Shown here piece after piece: positions 6,279-8,213 of a DNA stretch of 8,213 bases. Under the pieces are notes generated by a model. That model worked only from the letters and a program-made list of their open reading frames with translations, was not told where the DNA came from and made no database searches. Position 1 is the stretch's first letter, and the number at the start of each line of letters is the position of its first letter. Position numbers and translations under genes: made by a program. Source of the stretch: Gallionellaceae bacterium (GTDB lineage Bacteria > Pseudomonadota > Gammaproteobacteria > Burkholderiales > Gallionellaceae); the NCBI GenBank assembly GCA_003151655.1, contig PLYB01000070.1, forward strand, positions 30,585-38,797. The letters run 5' to 3'.

Positions 6279-7946
6279 ATGCTTAAAAATCAGAAACGGC
6301 TTGCTTCAAATGCAATCAAAATGGGCATGCTTTTGTTAATAGTCGGGCTAGAAGGTTGCCTCGGTGGCAGTGGTGGCACAACTGCATCTACAACGACAAG
6401 TGCCAGCACATTGAGCGGCGTTGTTGCCGTAGGCACTCCTATTGCAAGTAGTAATATCATCGTTGTTTGCGCGGCAGGAAGTAATCTCACTACAGCTTCT
6501 GGTATCGATGGGTCTTGGACAGTGACGATTTCGGGTCAGACCTTGCCCTGCGCTGCCGAGGCAACTGACGGCACAATCAATAGTGTGGCAAATACCACGG
6601 CCTACCATTCCGTTGCGACAGCCACGGGGACAATGAACATCACCCCGCTCACCGATCTGCTGGTAGCTAATTTGGCTGGGTCCACTCCGAGTACATGGTT
6701 CGCAGGATTAAGTACCTCTACTACTCCATTGACCGCAGTAACATCAACCAAAGTGAATACAGCCTTGAGTACGCTGAGCTCTTCATTTAGCGGCTTGACA
6801 CAACTAGCCACCACCAACCCGATCAGCACGACATTCACCCCGACATCGGGGAATGTGAGTGACGACATGTTGACCGCGCTGGCAACGACAACTACCAACA
6901 CGGGCGTTAGCTATGCAACATTGTTGAGCAATACCGCTACTGGCACTGCGATTCCTGCATCTGTTAATACTCAGCTTACAACCACTTATGCGAGTACGAC
7001 GAGCGGCAGTAGTGCCGTGACAGGAACTTGGACGATGGGGCCGTTTTTAGATGGTGACGGCGTTTCGATGAATACTTTTTCAACGTCTCTGGTGCAGTCA
7101 GGTAATAGCGTGACTGGTTCCATGACGATGTATTCTTCAGGCTCATGGTATGGTACATGGACTTTCCTTGGCAATATGAGTGGAAACGTTTTAAGCGGAA
7201 AATTCACTGCAGTTACTACCAATTCTTCTTGCGGGCTGCGCGATATGACATTGTCTAATGTCACCGTTGGCAGTACATCGATGTCTGGTACTTACTCATG
7301 GTCAGCGTCGTCATGCACCGCTTCTAGTGCCACGTTTACGTTCACGAAGTCGACTACAGCGCAATATTCCAAAGCTAGTCTTGCAGGTACTTGGTTTTGG
7401 ACGAACTTTTATATAACGATGGATGGAAATGGTGGCGTAAAGGACGATGGTATATTCTGGCCAGCGACGCCACCGGGCAGCTATACCATCCAAGCGGATG
7501 GCTCCTACGTTGTTACGCTATCGACCGTTAGTCCCGGCAAACCACAAACAACCACCATTAATGGCGCTCTTACATCCGCTACAGCAGGTACATGGAGCAA
7601 TTCAAACGGTTCGGGCACTGCCACTAAAGTTTCCAATCTTGCCGCCTGTCAAGGGGTATGGAGCGGCACGTTAACAGAAACAGCAGGAGGAACCGCTTCC
7701 CGCACCGTTTCCTTCACCATTGACTCAACGGGGACGGCTACCGCGTTGACCGGCTTGGCCTCGCCGTTTACGGGGAAGCTGTACTGCGAAGCTGGCGCGG
7801 TTAATGGGTTTCTTAGAACAAACGAAACTACTTATAACAGACAGATTCAGGTAATAGGGACACTATCTGGAAACAGTATTACTGGAACATACCAGACTGA
7901 CTCTGGCTCGCCTAAAGTGACTGGTACGGTTACCTTAACCAGATAA
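6279..7946 (+). CDS. Putative Ser/Thr-rich exported lipoprotein with repeated beta modules
   Basis: I do not recognise a named family. The 555 residues begin with a basic stretch, a hydrophobic core (about 15-24) and a lipobox-like L24-E25-G26-C27, then a Gly/Ser/Thr linker. Glu at -2 is unusual, so lipidation is probable rather than certain. Residues about 44-100 look like a small beta-sandwich (STLSGVVAVGTPI to CAAEATDG). A Ser/Thr-rich middle (about 105-245) follows. The C-terminal half shows three modules opening with a Trp motif: TGTW (248-251), AGTW (369-372) and QGVW (458-461). Besides C27 there are six cysteines, paired within segments: C64/C91, C318/C346 and C457/C503, suggesting disulfides in an oxidising compartment. 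Start: ATG 6279 follows GGGGTGGTGATAA, which matches the anti-SD tail. A strong terminator ends the unit. A surface or adhesive role is possible but not shown. Confidence 0.8.
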   Translation: MLKNQKRLASNAIKMGMLLLIVGLEGCLGGSGGTTASTTTSASTLSGVVAVGTPIASSNIIVVCAAGSNLTTASGIDGSWTVTISGQTLPCAAEATDGTINSVANTTAYHSVATATGTMNITPLTDLLVANLAGSTPSTWFAGLSTSTTPLTAVTSTKVNTALSTLSSSFSGLTQLATTNPISTTFTPTSGNVSDDMLTALATTTTNTGVSYATLLSNTATGTAIPASVNTQLTTTYASTTSGSSAVTGTWTMGPFLDGDGVSMNTFSTSLVQSGNSVTGSMTMYSSGSWYGTWTFLGNMSGNVLSGKFTAVTTNSSCGLRDMTLSNVTVGSTSMSGTYSWSASSCTASSATFTFTKSTTAQYSKASLAGTWFWTNFYITMDGNGGVKDDGIFWPATPPGSYTIQADGSYVVTLSTVSPGKPQTTTINGALTSATAGTWSNSNGSGTATKVSNLAACQGVWSGTLTETAGGTASRTVSFTIDSTGTATALTGLASPFTGKLYCEAGAVNGFLRTNETTYNRQIQVIGTLSGNSITGTYQTDSGSPKVTGTVTLTR

Positions 7947-7954
7947 GGCAAATA

Positions 7955-7977
7955 ATTCAGCAGCCGCATCGCTGAAT
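7955..7977 (+). repeat. Short hairpin before the terminator
   Basis: ATTCAGC (7955-7961) and GCTGAAT (7971-7977) are perfect 7-bp arms around a 9-base loop, nine bases after the lipoprotein stop. No T-run follows. It may help protect the transcript end together with the terminator. Confidence 0.4.
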
Positions 7978-7982
7978 GGCCT

Positions 7983-8020
7983 AACGAAACTGCCCGCCTT
8001 GTGCGGGCAGTTTCGTTTTT
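7983..8020 (+). terminator. Rho-independent terminator of the lipoprotein gene
   Basis: AACGAAACTGCCCGC (7983-7997) pairs perfectly with GCGGGCAGTTTCGTT (8003-8017) around the loop CTTGT. The last arm bases run into TTTTT (8016-8020). This is a textbook intrinsic terminator, the strongest in the window, 36 bases after the stop codon. Confidence 0.93.
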
Positions 8021-8083
8021 GTGGAGACAATAATTTCCCCTCGTTTAGATAATATCAATTGACACTCACTGCCACTGAGCCAG

Positions 8084-8200
8084 TGTAGCCCGGATGAAAC
8101 AACGTGGAATCCGGGATTCGTTGCATACCCGGAACGTTCCATCACCCCATGCAGCCTGACGGGTGCTCCCGGAATCCGCTACGCTTCTTCCGGGCTTGTA
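8084..8200 (+). repeat. REP/BIME-like repeat, copy 2
   Basis: It begins TGTAGCCCGGATGAAACAACG and ends CGCTTCTTCCGGGCTTGTA, an imperfect inverted repeat. The palindrome GAATCCGGGATTC recurs near its left end. It is in the same orientation as copy 1 at 5757 and nearly identical over the first 43 bases, diverging more in the right half. Its feet are the more canonical of the two (GTAGCCCGG). The stretch 8021-8083 before it holds no gene. Confidence 0.8.
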
Positions 8201-8213
8201 TGATTCTACCTGC

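Noticed and set aside
8059..8064. TTGACA, a perfect -35 hexamer
   Set aside because: No acceptable -10 lies 15-19 bases downstream and no gene follows within the window.

Overview
The window looks like a chromosomal segment of a free-living, motile betaproteobacterium, perhaps a micro-oxic iron oxidiser of the Gallionellaceae type. That placement is inferred from the protein sequences, the sensory and hemerythrin gene content and the GTAG-footed palindromic repeats. It is not proven by any marker gene here.

Layout. Positions 1-1008 (minus) hold the N-terminal 336 codons of MutS, cut by the window edge. A divergent intergenic region of about 230 bp follows. It leads into a sensory block on the plus strand: an HD-GYP cyclic-di-GMP phosphodiesterase with two membrane segments and a GAF domain (1350-2801), a sensor-poor membrane chemoreceptor (2975-4198) and a single-domain bacteriohemerythrin (4241-4648). 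Converging on them is a SuhB-type inositol monophosphatase (4884-5681, minus). The gap between holds a stem-loop and a 141-bp nested palindromic element. The last third holds a small XRE regulator (5879-6130, minus) and a divergent 555-aa Ser/Thr-rich putative lipoprotein (6279-7946, plus) with a strong terminator. This pair is bracketed by two direct copies of a REP/BIME-like repeat (5757-5878 and 8084-8200).

Most notable: ten perfect GCAA units (1263-1302) lie between two ATG codons with a plausible ribosome site and the HD-GYP reading frame. The frame is open back through the repeat. At 10 units neither ATG is in frame with the enzyme. At 11 units the first ATG would be, and at 9 units the second would be, giving 520- or 516-aa proteins. 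In the present 10-unit state the first ATG encodes a 37-aa leader whose stop overlaps the enzyme's internal ATG. The arrangement reads as a contingency locus, possibly a three-level one, controlling c-di-GMP turnover.

Other regulatory signals are a sigma-28-like promoter before the chemoreceptor, and face-to-face sigma-70-like promoters sharing one dyad between the XRE gene and the lipoprotein gene. Together the middle genes suggest an oxygen- or redox-linked motility and c-di-GMP module. The lipoprotein cassette looks like an accessory, self-regulated surface-protein unit.
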